Shown piece by piece: positions 1 through 5,519 of a stretch of 32,256 nucleotides of DNA. Positions within the stretch are counted from its first letter, which is position 1. Each line of letters opens with the position of its first letter. Position numbers and translations under genes: made by a program. A model generated the notes under the pieces. It worked only from the letters and a program-made list of their open reading frames with translations. It was not told the origin of the DNA and made no database searches. This stretch comes from a virus, in the IMG/VR virus record IMGVR_UViG_3300032285_001673, positions 1 to 32,256 of that record. The stretch is one strand, 5' to 3'.

Positions 1-370
1 TCAACGTGTCAACCCATGCGTTATAAGTTGCCGCTGTAGTCGTTCCGCCTCCAATGTTCAAAATAATCGTATCTTTCGCCGAAACAAGACTATTTGTAAC
101 GGTAAACGATACCGACGTATTTGAATTTAACGATGCAGCGTTCATCGTGATCTGACCAGCCGATTTGTTAATCGTGACGCCGGTTGTTTTGCTGGTTGCT
201 TGCGTTACTGTTCCCTGTCCAGCCGCTGAATAACCAATTTGTTCGCTTGCAAATGTGGTTGTAAATACTGCGGTTGAAGGAGTAGTGGCCCCGATCGGCG
301 TGTTGTCGATGGTGCCGCCGGAAATGGCTTGGTCTTGATAAGCAACGCCAATAGCGATCGAATTACTCAT
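1..370 (-). CDS. Beta-rich phage structural protein, 5' part (gene continues across the window ends)
   Basis: The first 123 codons of a gene that runs off the left edge. The ATG lies 18 nt beyond the DUF6321-like gene. The partial codon left at base 1 joins in frame with the open fragment at the right edge (32180-32256), giving a protein of about 148 residues. The sequence is rich in Thr, Ser, Ala, Gly and Asn, with no Cys, signal peptide or membrane segment. Near residues 17-38 it carries the pattern GG-T-I-D-N-T-P-I-G...F-T, which recurs in two other structural genes here. Such proteins are usually virion surface or fibre-associated, but the exact role is unknown. It lies just upstream of the packaging genes on the circular map. 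Confidence 0.75.
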   Translation of the reverse strand, partial: MSNSIAIGVAYQDQAISGGTIDNTPIGATTPSTAVFTTTFASEQIGYSAAGQGTVTQATSKTTGVTINKSAGQITMNAASLNSNTSVSFTVTNSLVSAKDTIILNIGGGTTTAATYNAWVDTL

Positions 371-388
371 GGTTCGGTCCTTTAATGA

Positions 389-661
389 TTAACAGTTCCA
401 ATTCTTTAGACTGGCCTTGGCTCGCTCGGCCGGTCCCTTCGCGTTTCGCACCACCCCTTCCATCCTGGCGCAGAACGATGCCTTGCGGCCGGCATCTGCT
501 TTCGTCTTTGGATTTGGTGCTGGTGGCTTCAGATTCGCATCGTTCTTGCGATTGTATTCTGCTCGACCTTTCGCTGTCATACCAGCGCCCTGGTCGGTCG
601 GATTGTACGTCTTGCCCTTGCCAGTGGTCTTGTGCGGGATGGGCTTGTCGTGCTTTTTCAT
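389..661 (-). CDS. Small basic DUF6321-like phage protein
   Basis: A 90-residue protein rich in Lys, Pro and Asn. The core reads GMTAKGRAEYNRK (residues 27-39), then LKPPAPNPK and a conserved-looking KASFCARMEG segment (about 60-69). This arrangement is what I recall of DUF6321, small basic proteins common in marine and freshwater phages and of unknown function. Its ATG overlaps the stop of the preceding gene as ATGA, so translation is probably coupled. There is no membrane segment or enzyme motif. A nucleic-acid-binding role would fit the charge but is not shown. Confidence 0.72.
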   Translation of the reverse strand: MKKHDKPIPHKTTGKGKTYNPTDQGAGMTAKGRAEYNRKNDANLKPPAPNPKTKADAGRKASFCARMEGVVRNAKGPAERAKASLKNWNC

Positions 662-819
662 TTTTTTTTCGCCGTCTTTGCAGACTGTCGAAACGCCTCG
701 GCGGTTGGTGCGCCCTTGCTGCCAGGCTTACGCATATGCTCGACGGGCTTGCCCTCGGCCTTTTCGCGCTTGATGCGTTCCTGCTTGGCGTGGATGTTGG
801 CGTACAAACCGGGTTTCAT
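658..819 (-). CDS. Small basic phage protein of unknown function
   Basis: The chosen start gives 53 residues beginning MKPGLYANIHAKQERIK; its ATG overlaps the stop of the GroES-like gene as ATGA. A longer reading extends 17 codons into that gene and was rejected because of the overlap. The protein is Lys-rich with a PGSKGAPTAEAF segment and an AKTAKKK tail. The MKPGLYANIHAK...MRKPGSKGAPT pattern is one I recognise from many virulent phages, usually as an uncharacterised small protein beside DUF6321-like genes, as here. Function is unknown. Confidence 0.7.
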   Translation of the reverse strand: MKPGLYANIHAKQERIKREKAEGKPVEHMRKPGSKGAPTAEAFRQSAKTAKKK

Positions 820-1073
820 CGATCCACCACGCAGGCCACGTCGGCTTCCTGGATGATCTGGTAATCGCAACCATCGACTTCGACCAGCGGCCAGTCAAGG
901 TAGGTTCCATTTCCGTACTTGACAAAATCGCCAATTGCGACCGATCGCACTCGAGGGCCGACCGAAATAACGGTGCCTTCGTTGAACTTTTCGTTGTTCT
1001 GAACGTGGATGACGCTCGACAGCTGACGAACGTTTGGTTGGACAACTACTCGGTCATGCAAAGGTCGGATCAC
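816..1073 (-). CDS. GroES-like co-chaperonin
   Basis: An 85-residue protein with the Cpn10 pattern: the N-terminal strand IRPLHDRVVVQP (residues 2-13), a short mobile-loop region (about 16-30), EGTVISVGP (32-40), then IGDFVKYGNGT (47-57) and the closing EVDGCDYQIIQEADVACVV. Host GroES is about 97 residues, so this is slightly short, mainly in the roof/loop area. GroES caps GroEL; phage versions such as T4 gp31 let the host chaperonin fold the coat protein. The start is GTG, about 8 nt after a GGAAG sequence, inside the end of the upstream gene. It sits in the accessory run before the virion genes, consistent with coat folding. Family assignment is firm; the target is inferred. Confidence 0.88.
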   Translation of the reverse strand: MIRPLHDRVVVQPNVRQLSSVIHVQNNEKFNEGTVISVGPRVRSVAIGDFVKYGNGTYLDWPLVEVDGCDYQIIQEADVACVVDR

Positions 1074-1257
1074 TTTTTTTTCTTCCAGGTTTGATTTCGT
1101 CGCGTTGATCAGTTACGGATAACGATTTGACCAGCTGGAATTCGCCGCACCAGTCAACCGGAAACTTATTCATCGTCTGCGGATAACGCCGGCAGCTGCC
1201 CATGATCGCGGCATCGCCACGGAAAAACAGGCAGTTCTTGCAGGCAATTTCAGACAT
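1054..1257 (-). CDS. Small Cys-containing phage protein, probable metal binder
   Basis: A 67-residue protein with Cys at 6, 9, 22 and 37 in the pattern CKNCLFFRG ... GSCRRYPQ ... DWCGEF. Proteins with this C-x2-C...C-R-R-Y-P...W-C-G-E-F pattern are common small phage hypotheticals; the four Cys suggest a bound metal or a structural knuckle. The last 25 residues are polar and probably unordered. Both ends overlap neighbours (8 nt with the upstream gene, 20 nt with the GroES-like gene), as in a tightly packed operon. No activity is known. Confidence 0.72.
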   Translation of the reverse strand: MSEIACKNCLFFRGDAAIMGSCRRYPQTMNKFPVDWCGEFQLVKSLSVTDQRDEIKPGRKKSDPTFA

Positions 1258-1432
1258 TGGGCAGTTCCCCGCGCTTAACGCCGTGGTTTAAGGCTTTAAC
1301 AAAATTCTCGGCCCACTGGTCTGTGTCTGCCTGATGCATCCGATTGCTGCGATGTTCAGCGGGCGTAATCGGCTGTTCCTCGGTAGATTGCGTCGGAAAT
1401 GGAACCGGATTTTTTTGCTCGTTCGAGTGCAT
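1250..1432 (-). CDS. Small polar protein of unknown function
   Basis: A 60-residue protein I do not recognise. The first 35 residues are rich in Pro, Gln, Glu and His and probably disordered; the rest (DQWAENFVKALNHGVKRGEL) could form a helix. The start is preceded by an AAGGGG ribosome-binding site at good spacing, even though it overlaps the end of the zeta-like gene by 77 nt, an unusually deep overlap for this phage. An internal Met 31 codons in would avoid it but lacks a clear ribosome-binding site. The stop overlaps the start of the next gene by 8 nt. Confidence 0.55.
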   Translation of the reverse strand: MHSNEQKNPVPFPTQSTEEQPITPAEHRSNRMHQADTDQWAENFVKALNHGVKRGELPNV

Positions 1433-2258
1433 CTCTTAAACCCCTTCTAACATCATTTTCATTGTGTTTAGGCAAGTTGTCAAGCCGGCTTAAAGCGGCA
1501 TTGCCAGGCCCTCGGCTATTGTCAATGACTCGGATTTGCACCTTGTCATTTTTTTTGTATTTCGCCATCAGCTGCTCGATCACCTGGCGCGAACCCAAAT
1601 GCGTCTTGGCGTGCTCGGACAGTGGCGCCGTGCGGCCCGTTCCGAGTTTTTCTTCCATCGACTTGGCTCGTTTGAGCGCACCGTTTTCGAGAGCCTCGAC
1701 CGGATCGCGGTAAGTGTAAAGAATCGAAACCCGGCGGTTGGCATCGAGCGCCTGGCGAATTTTTTTGTCTGCAGAATCAAAACTACCCATGTTGGTGTCG
1801 TACACCATTTCGGCCTTGGCCGCCTTTGGGTCGATCTTCTGCAGAATGTTCAAACCTGTGGTCTTGCCTGCACCCGTGCCGCCAGCCGTAAAAATGATAA
1901 CTGGCTCGCGGCCTTCTGGCGTCGGCTGCGCCAGGCGATCAGCATATAAACGTTTTACGAACTCGCTCGACGGCTCATGCACGTCGGCCGATTTTGTGCG
2001 ATCGGCTCGATAGTGTGGCGAAAGTTCGCGGGCTACGTCGGTATTGAGCGTGCGGCCCTCGTCTGACTCGGCCAGCTGCGCGTACTGCGAAACAAGACCA
2101 GGGTAATCATTGCGAAGGTTTGAGAAATATTCTTCCTCGATCGGATTCACAACCTGGTCCGTCATCTGACCCTGCGGCGCCAGCATCGCCAGCCGGTTGC
2201 CGGCCGGCATGGCTCGAGGCTGTTGCACCGCTGCCATCGCTGACAGCGGCGTCGCCAT
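1356..2258 (-). CDS. Zeta toxin-like P-loop kinase
   Basis: A 300-residue protein. Residues 1-35 are low-complexity (Ala, Met, Pro, Gln). Residues 80-115 hold the pre-kinase segment with VHEPSSEF. A Walker A loop, GGTGAGKTT, lies at 126-134 with K132 and T133 as likely nucleotide contacts, followed by a Y-D-T motif near 153-155 and YTYRDP near 181-186. This layout fits zeta-type kinases, which phosphorylate UDP-N-acetyl sugars or related nucleotides. Zeta-like domains are also known inside phage polyvalent proteins delivered with the DNA. No epsilon-like antitoxin is visible beside it, so a classical toxin-antitoxin pair is not supported. The ATG overlaps the upstream stop (TAATG), which decides this start over one 11 codons earlier. 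Substrate and role are unproven. Confidence 0.78.
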   Translation of the reverse strand: MATPLSAMAAVQQPRAMPAGNRLAMLAPQGQMTDQVVNPIEEEYFSNLRNDYPGLVSQYAQLAESDEGRTLNTDVARELSPHYRADRTKSADVHEPSSEFVKRLYADRLAQPTPEGREPVIIFTAGGTGAGKTTGLNILQKIDPKAAKAEMVYDTNMGSFDSADKKIRQALDANRRVSILYTYRDPVEALENGALKRAKSMEEKLGTGRTAPLSEHAKTHLGSRQVIEQLMAKYKKNDKVQIRVIDNSRGPGNAALSRLDNLPKHNENDVRRGLRDALERAKKSGSISDAIYRGTADYAR

Positions 2259-2479
2259 TACTTGTAGTCGCCGCGAACGTGGGTGTAGCAAACGCCTTTG
2301 CTGCGGCCGCCGTTAAACTGGTCGCTGCTCACTCGGTCGGCCATGCCCATGCCGATACCGTTGACCACTTTCTCGTGGCGGTTGCCGCTCGCGTCGGCTG
2401 CGTCGGCGCCCTTCGGCGCTTTTGCATTGCTACCGTAGCCATAACCCTTGGGTTGCATTTCTGCTGAATCGCGTTTCAT
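2258..2479 (-). CDS. Small Gly/Lys-rich protein of unknown function
   Basis: A 73-residue polar protein with a Gly-Tyr repeat (KGYGYGS), an Ala/Asp-rich stretch and a C-terminal CYTHVRGDYK. No domain is recognisable. An AAGGGG ribosome-binding site lies 7 nt before the ATG, and the stop is fused to the zeta-like kinase start as TAATG, so the two are probably translated together. Composition suggests it is largely unfolded. It may be a virion-associated or nucleic-acid-associated accessory, but nothing in the sequence proves this. Confidence 0.6.
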   Translation of the reverse strand: MKRDSAEMQPKGYGYGSNAKAPKGADAADASGNRHEKVVNGIGMGMADRVSSDQFNGGRSKGVCYTHVRGDYK

Positions 2480-2489
2480 GGTTTACCCC

Positions 2490-2852
2490 TTACTTGGTTA
2501 AAAATCGAAGTTTGTAAAGCGTTGAATTGATCAGGTCTGCAATCTCGTCGATCAAATTCTGCAGTTCCGTGTCCTGCGGCAGTTCATTGCGGGATTCTTC
2601 CACAAAATTCTTCAAATTGTTGAAGTATTCGACAGGTTCCTTCACGTTGTGAAAGTCCTGCGGCCAGGTCTTCAGCTGCTCGTAGCGCCCCATGTAGGCT
2701 TCGGCGAACGTATCAACCAGGTCGATGATTTCGTTGTAGTACTTGCGCAGCGCCTTGTGCCTCGAATAAGAATTCGTCGACAAGTGCATGAAATGCGCCA
2801 CGGTGCCGGAGTGCAACAGGGCGGCTACGAATTCGGCGGTTTCGTTTTCCAT
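2490..2852 (-). CDS. DUF5856-like helical protein
   Basis: A 120-residue, mostly alpha-helical acidic protein. It reads EFVAALLHSGTVAHFMHL near the N-terminus, then RHKALRKYYNEIIDLVDTFAEAY in the middle, and ends LIDEIADLINSTLYKLRFL. This closely matches my memory of DUF5856, a family found in many phages with H-x2-H...Y...E positions arranged like a ferritin-type four-helix bundle. Whether it binds metal is not established; His and Glu residues that could do so are present. No enzymatic role is known. It sits in the early accessory run between the VRR-NUC gene and the zeta-like kinase block. Confidence 0.75.
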   Translation of the reverse strand: MENETAEFVAALLHSGTVAHFMHLSTNSYSRHKALRKYYNEIIDLVDTFAEAYMGRYEQLKTWPQDFHNVKEPVEYFNNLKNFVEESRNELPQDTELQNLIDEIADLINSTLYKLRFLTK

Positions 2853-2889
2853 CGCGGGATCATAATCGTAAAGTTAAGAGTCCACAAGA

Positions 2890-3180
2890 TCAATATCGCA
2901 GCGTTCTGAGCGCGCGCAGCGCTGCCTCAACGTTATCGACCACGGCCAGCGGTCCACCGCGCCAGGCGCCGTGCCAAACCAGTTGCTGCTCGGTCAGTCG
3001 ACGCGCAGAGGGGATTTTGCTGCCGTCCTTAACCTCGAGCAACAGCGTCTTGCCGGCAAATCCAACGAGCAGATCGGGAACACCCTGGCCGACTGTCGCC
3101 AGGGATTGCACCGTGGCACCAGCTGCTCGCAGCGCCTCGACGATCTGAACCTGGTTGGCGTCGACTTTGGCCGCTCTCAT
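2890..3180 (-). CDS. VRR-NUC-type nuclease
   Basis: A 96-residue protein with the PD-(D/E)xK nuclease core: VGQGVPDLLVGF with D36, then LLLEVKDG with E49 and K51, and a later LTEQQLVWHGAW segment typical of phage VRR-NUC proteins. The N-terminal helix (DANQVQIVEALRAAG) is also typical. Family members act on structured or branched DNA, for example as resolvases, so debranching of replication or recombination intermediates before packaging is a reasonable role. The ATG overlaps the stop of the zinc-ribbon gene as ATGA. Family is confident; the exact substrate is inferred. Confidence 0.85.
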   Translation of the reverse strand: MRAAKVDANQVQIVEALRAAGATVQSLATVGQGVPDLLVGFAGKTLLLEVKDGSKIPSARRLTEQQLVWHGAWRGGPLAVVDNVEAALRALRTLRY

Positions 3181-3332
3181 GGCATTGGCCGTTTTGCAAA
3201 CCCACTCGGGCGGTTGCGCTCAAAACATGGCTTGCAAATCCACTTGTGACCTGGGCGCTTCAGAAACGGCACTTTATGCTCGCCTGGCTGCAATCGGCAT
3301 TGCTGGCAAGTCGGATTGGCAACGGGTTTCAT
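3177..3332 (-). CDS. Small zinc-ribbon protein
   Basis: A 51-residue basic protein with two Cys pairs, C9-x2-C12 and C33-x2-C36 (CQQC and CKPC), separated by about 20 residues, the spacing of a zinc ribbon. The region between contains a PGEHKVPF turn and an HKW motif. The C-terminus is rich in Arg, Pro and Lys. No strong ribosome-binding site is visible, but the gene fills the space between two others and its TGA is fused to the next ATG as ATGA. Probably a nucleic-acid or protein adaptor; function unknown. Confidence 0.68.
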   Translation of the reverse strand: MKPVANPTCQQCRLQPGEHKVPFLKRPGHKWICKPCFERNRPSGFAKRPMP

Positions 3333-3351
3333 TTGTCTCGACTTCTACCGT

Positions 3352-3624
3352 TCACGGGCGCTGTGGACAGCAATGACCGCACCGGGGACAGTCAATCACA
3401 TAAGGGGTGACATCGGGGGTGACATCGGGGGTCTTTGGTTGCGCCAGCCTACTTTCTAAGGCAAAGACCAAATCGTTAACATCTGAAGAATTTGGTCGCT
3501 CCCCCACGGTATAAGCCGCCAAATAATCCCAAGCCTTGTCCATTAGTTCGCGGTCAGTCATAGGGGCAGGCTCTTGCGTAATGTATTTGCGCCCGTTGGC
3601 ACCAATAACAATTCGGTCAGCCAC
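3352..3624 (-). CDS. Small protein with C-terminal Cys cluster
   Basis: The start taken is a GTG that overlaps the stop of the upstream gene and has an AAGGAG ribosome-binding site 7 nt before it, giving 90 residues; an ATG nine codons earlier lies within the upstream gene and is less well placed. Residues 22-62 look helical (TDRELMDKAWDYLAAYTVG, then DLVFALESRLAQ). A short TPDVTPDVTP repeat follows near 65-74, encoded by a tandem DNA repeat, and the protein ends in a Cys cluster (CPRCGHCCP, Cys 79, 82, 85, 86) that could bind a metal. Function unknown. Confidence 0.6.
   Translation of the reverse strand: MADRIVIGANGRKYITQEPAPMTDRELMDKAWDYLAAYTVGERPNSSDVNDLVFALESRLAQPKTPDVTPDVTPYVIDCPRCGHCCPQRP
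3404..3432. repeat. Tandem 12-bp repeat within a gene
   Basis: Two perfect tandem copies of GGGGTGACATCG plus a partial third (GGGGT). Because 12 is a multiple of three, the repeat stays in frame and gives the TPDV duplication in the encoded protein. It looks like a simple slippage expansion of a linker, not a regulatory array. Confidence 0.8.
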
Positions 3625-4024
3625 CGTTCTTCTCCTTGAGTTTGGCTTCAATTTGCCTCACAAAATCCAAAAGGATTGCTGTTGTGTGGTTTATGTTTTT
3701 TCCGTATCTGTGGTTGATAAATTCTTCTTCTTCAAGCACTTCTTCTTCCGTCAAACCGACCCACTTTTGCTGCTCACGCTCCGCAACTTGCCAATCTATT
3801 TCTTTCAATAAGTCTTCAACGGTGTCGCCATGCCCTGTCGCATAGCTGCGTTCCACCATCCATTGTGCAACCTTTTCCCGCTCATGCGCGGCAACAAGGG
3901 CGGCGAAGCGTTCAATGGCGGCGATGCCTACGATACTGTTTGACAGTAATTCCATTGCATTCTGGCCCCCATCAAAACCGGGGTCGGCCTCCACCGCCAT
4001 GCGGATGATGTCGTCGAGGTTCAT
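3617..4024 (-). CDS. Phage early-region protein of unknown function
   Basis: A 135-residue acidic protein. It opens MNLDDIIRMAVEADPGF and continues with IERFAALVAAHEREKVAQWM, a pattern I recognise from many small phage early proteins in betaproteobacteria; their function is not known. The C-terminal half is helical and charged (EREQQKW, LTEEEVLEEEEF, then IEAKLKEKNGG). The ATG overlaps the upstream stop as ATGA. It is placed right after the lambda P-like gene, so it is probably expressed with the replication genes. Confidence 0.7.
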   Translation of the reverse strand: MNLDDIIRMAVEADPGFDGGQNAMELLSNSIVGIAAIERFAALVAAHEREKVAQWMVERSYATGHGDTVEDLLKEIDWQVAEREQQKWVGLTEEEVLEEEEFINHRYGKNINHTTAILLDFVRQIEAKLKEKNGG

Positions 4025-4419
4025 TTGACACCTTTAAGCATTTTCAACCCAGCCAGCATTTCCGCAATCTGCTTTCGGGCTTCCTCGCCTCTGCTCTTTT
4101 CCTCGGCCAGTTCTGCCTGCGTTTTCTGCCTGGTGATTTGCGTGTTTGGTTTCTCAGGAATTGGCGGTCCCTCGCTCAACAGCTTCGCAAACTGCAGGGC
4201 CGACGGTGGGCGATCGGGGCTGATGTATTGCAGGGCGTAATCCATCTTTGGCCGGTAGGATAGTCCTGGCGAACAAACTTCCTTCCAGGTCTGGCGCACA
4301 ACCTCGGCATCGACGTTTGCCCAATGGTACTCAAACGCTGCGCCATAGATCGCGTGCATTCGCGCGAAGCAATACTCAAATCCCGAATCGGCATCGCAAA
4401 AATCATTTGGATTCCACAT
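4021..4419 (-). CDS. Lambda P-like replication protein (probable helicase loader)
   Basis: A 132-residue protein. Residues 18-82 read FARMHAIYGAAFEYHW ... QTWKEVCSPGL ... MDYALQYI ... RPPSALQFAKLL, the pattern of the lambda replication protein P family, in which a short helical domain ends in a P-P-S-x2-x-F motif. The rest (about 95-132) is a charged helix. Lambda P brings the host DnaB helicase to the initiator at the origin. The gene directly follows, and overlaps by 17 nt, the initiator gene, exactly as P follows O in lambda, and it has a GGAGG ribosome-binding site 6 nt before the ATG. It is shorter than lambda P (233 residues), so the loader role is likely but not certain. Confidence 0.65.
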   Translation of the reverse strand: MWNPNDFCDADSGFEYCFARMHAIYGAAFEYHWANVDAEVVRQTWKEVCSPGLSYRPKMDYALQYISPDRPPSALQFAKLLSEGPPIPEKPNTQITRQKTQAELAEEKSRGEEARKQIAEMLAGLKMLKGVK

Positions 4420-5149
4420 TCAAAACCTCCGTTTTTGGTAACCAAAATGCTTTGGGCTTTGGAACAGACAAACCACTCGTCAATTCTGCCATCTGATCGC
4501 GGCGCTGCTCTGATGCAACTTTTTTGGGCGCCTGCTGCCGCCTGACCCAGTTGCGCCAGGTGGCTTCCCAATCGGTCTTGACGCCCTTCTGGCCAGGCTG
4601 GGCAACCCAGTAATCGCGGAACTGCTCAAATGTCTCTTGCGGGTTAAGTTCCGGCCGAGTCTGGCTGCAGAACTCAACCCATGTTTGCGGAAATTCAAAG
4701 AGGTTGTGCAGGCGCGTCCCGCGCTGCATCTCTCTCTTTTTCTTTTGGTTAGTGGTTAGTGGTTGTTGGTTAGTGGTTAGTTGAACAGCAGTCGAACACT
4801 CGTTCAACACCTGTTCAACACCTGTTGAACTACTGTTCTTGCGTCGTTCAGCAGATGCTCGACCGGCGTTGGATTTCTTGTCCAAAAACGATCGGTAAGC
4901 ATCGATTTCCTGGTCGCAACGCGACTGATGCCAACCGTCATCTTTGAGCGTAAAAAAAGTTATCAACAGAAGTTCGACGTCTTCCTGGCTGGCCCCCAGC
5001 TGGAACGACAGAATCTTCGAGTTGTCCGGCAGCGGCCGCTCGCTGTCGTAGTACATCCAAAGCATTCGCAGGTAGGCCATGGTCTGGCCGTCAGTCATGC
5101 GAGCGGTGGCTTTGATAAAGTCACCAATATGGTGCTGGTAGTAGTGCAT
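4403..5149 (-). CDS. DUF1376-type replication initiator
   Basis: Start taken at the ATG preceded by an AAAGGGG ribosome-binding site, giving 248 residues beginning MHYYQHHIGDF; an ATG 23 codons earlier (5218) is possible but poorly supported. Residues 1-90 form the DUF1376 domain (MAYLRMLWMYYDSERPLP, FFTLKDDGWHQSRCDQEI), a winged-helix-like domain of phage replication proteins. Residues 100-134 are a Ser/Thr/Gln-rich linker whose DNA carries the repeat arrays. The C-terminal part ends FRDYWVAQPGQKG...DWEATWRNWVRRQQ, typical of phage O-like and DnaT-like proteins. Two domains joined by a linker that contains the origin is the layout of lambda O. The gene lies between the Cro-like and the P-like genes. 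Confidence 0.82.
   Translation of the reverse strand: MHYYQHHIGDFIKATARMTDGQTMAYLRMLWMYYDSERPLPDNSKILSFQLGASQEDVELLLITFFTLKDDGWHQSRCDQEIDAYRSFLDKKSNAGRASAERRKNSSSTGVEQVLNECSTAVQLTTNQQPLTTNQKKKREMQRGTRLHNLFEFPQTWVEFCSQTRPELNPQETFEQFRDYWVAQPGQKGVKTDWEATWRNWVRRQQAPKKVASEQRRDQMAELTSGLSVPKPKAFWLPKTEVLNVESK
4747..4781. repeat. Five tandem 7-bp repeats (GGTTAGT)
   Basis: Five head-to-tail heptamers: four exact GGTTAGT and one variant GGTTGTT (third copy, 4761-4767). It can also be read as a 21-bp duplication giving the peptide pair LTTNQ-QP-LTTNQ. The other strand is the A-rich motif ACTAACC. The block directly abuts the 11-bp-phased array and lies in the linker region of the replication initiator gene, so it may be part of the origin, for example an unwinding or primer-start element. 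That role is inferred. Confidence 0.8.
4780..4852. other. Putative replication origin: 11-bp-phased iteron array
   Basis: Seven related 7-mers begin exactly 11 bp apart, at 4780 GTTGAAC, 4791 GTCGAAC, 4802 GTTCAAC, 4813 GTTCAAC, 4824 GTTGAAC, 4835 GTTCTTG and 4846 GTTCAGC. GTTCAAC and GTTGAAC are reverse complements, so the sites alternate in orientation; the sixth is the weakest. Two copies form an exact 11-bp tandem repeat (GTTCAACACCT). One helical turn per site puts all sites on the same face of the helix, as expected for cooperative protein binding. Eleven is not a multiple of three, so the array cannot be explained as a peptide repeat. Its place inside the initiator gene matches the lambda origin within O. 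Confidence 0.7.
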
Positions 5150-5244
5150 CGATTCCCCTTTCCGTCCTTCCCAAGGAAACAACGGCAGGCGGGAAGGCTC
5201 GCTTTTCGGTTGGCTCATGACTTCCAACCTAGCCGTGTCTCACA

Positions 5245-5406
5245 TCAGTTTACCTTGAACCAGCCAGGGCGCAAGGTCATCAGCTGCCAAACCCTTGCCT
5301 GGGGTACCTGGTCGCCCCACTGGCTCACTGCTGCCCTGGTGATGCCCAACAGTTCGGCCAGGGCCTTGGCCGAGCCTGCAAGTTTGATCGCGTGGTTTTT
5401 GTCCAT
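5245..5406 (-). CDS. cro: Cro-like transcriptional repressor
   Basis: A 53-residue protein, first gene of the long leftward operon. It contains a single helix-turn-helix: AKALAELLGITRAAVSQWG (about residues 13-31), with TRAAVSQW as the recognition helix. The A-x2-LGI-x2-AAVSQW pattern and the following V-P position match the Cro proteins of the P22 type (61 residues) closely. Cro binds operators at the early promoters and turns them down. Here operator-like sites cover both divergent promoters just upstream. The -10 element of its promoter lies so close that the mRNA would begin at the AUG itself. The gene is followed by the initiator and P-like genes, as cro precedes O and P in lambdoid phages. 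No CI partner is found. Confidence 0.82.
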   Translation of the reverse strand: MDKNHAIKLAGSAKALAELLGITRAAVSQWGDQVPQARVWQLMTLRPGWFKVN

Positions 5407-5412
5407 CCTATG

Positions 5413-5441
5413 ATGTTAAGCGGTCTTGCTGCTGCCGTCAA
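5413..5441 (-). promoter_or_regulatory. Leftward early promoter (PR-like), apparently leaderless
   Basis: Read on the minus strand: TTGACG (5441-5436), a 17-bp spacer, then TAACAT (5418-5413). The expected start, 7 nt beyond the -10, falls on position 5406, the A of the cro ATG. There is no room for a leader or ribosome-binding site. The -10 shares the sequence GCTTAACAT with the opposing rightward promoter. It would drive cro, replication and probably the whole leftward set. Confidence 0.7.
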
Positions 5442-5452
5442 CCTGCCTTGCG
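5415..5452. promoter_or_regulatory. Operator pair over the leftward promoter
   Basis: Two 16-bp sites of the form half-site, 4 bp, inverted half-site, starting 22 bp apart. The first is GTTAAG-CGGT-CTTGCT at 5415-5430 and overlaps the -10. The second, weaker, is GTCAAC-CTGC-CTTGCG at 5437-5452 and overlaps the -35. Against GTTAAG-N4-CTTGAC they match 10 of 12 and 8 of 12 arm positions. Likely bound by the Cro-like dimer. Confidence 0.55.
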
Positions 5453-5481
5453 TGTGCGCGAAAGCAACAACGAAAAAAGTT

Positions 5482-5519
5482 GTTAAGATGGCTTGACAAG
5501 ATAGTTCAGGCGGCTTAAC
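5482..5519. promoter_or_regulatory. Operator pair over the rightward promoter
   Basis: Two 16-bp near-palindromes starting 22 bp apart: GTTAAG-ATGG-CTTGAC at 5482-5497, whose right arm overlaps the -35, and GTTCAG-GCGG-CTTAAC at 5504-5519, which overlaps the -10. Arms and spacing match the pair at the opposing promoter. Probable binding sites for the Cro-like repressor. Confidence 0.65.

Noticed and set aside
417-773. A 118-codon plus-strand open frame at the DUF6321-like gene
   Set aside because: Antisense to two small recognisable genes that overlap each other as ATGA.
4745-4852. CRISPR-like or telomere-like repeats
   Set aside because: Units of 7 and 11 bp are contiguous, lack spacers and sit inside a coding gene.
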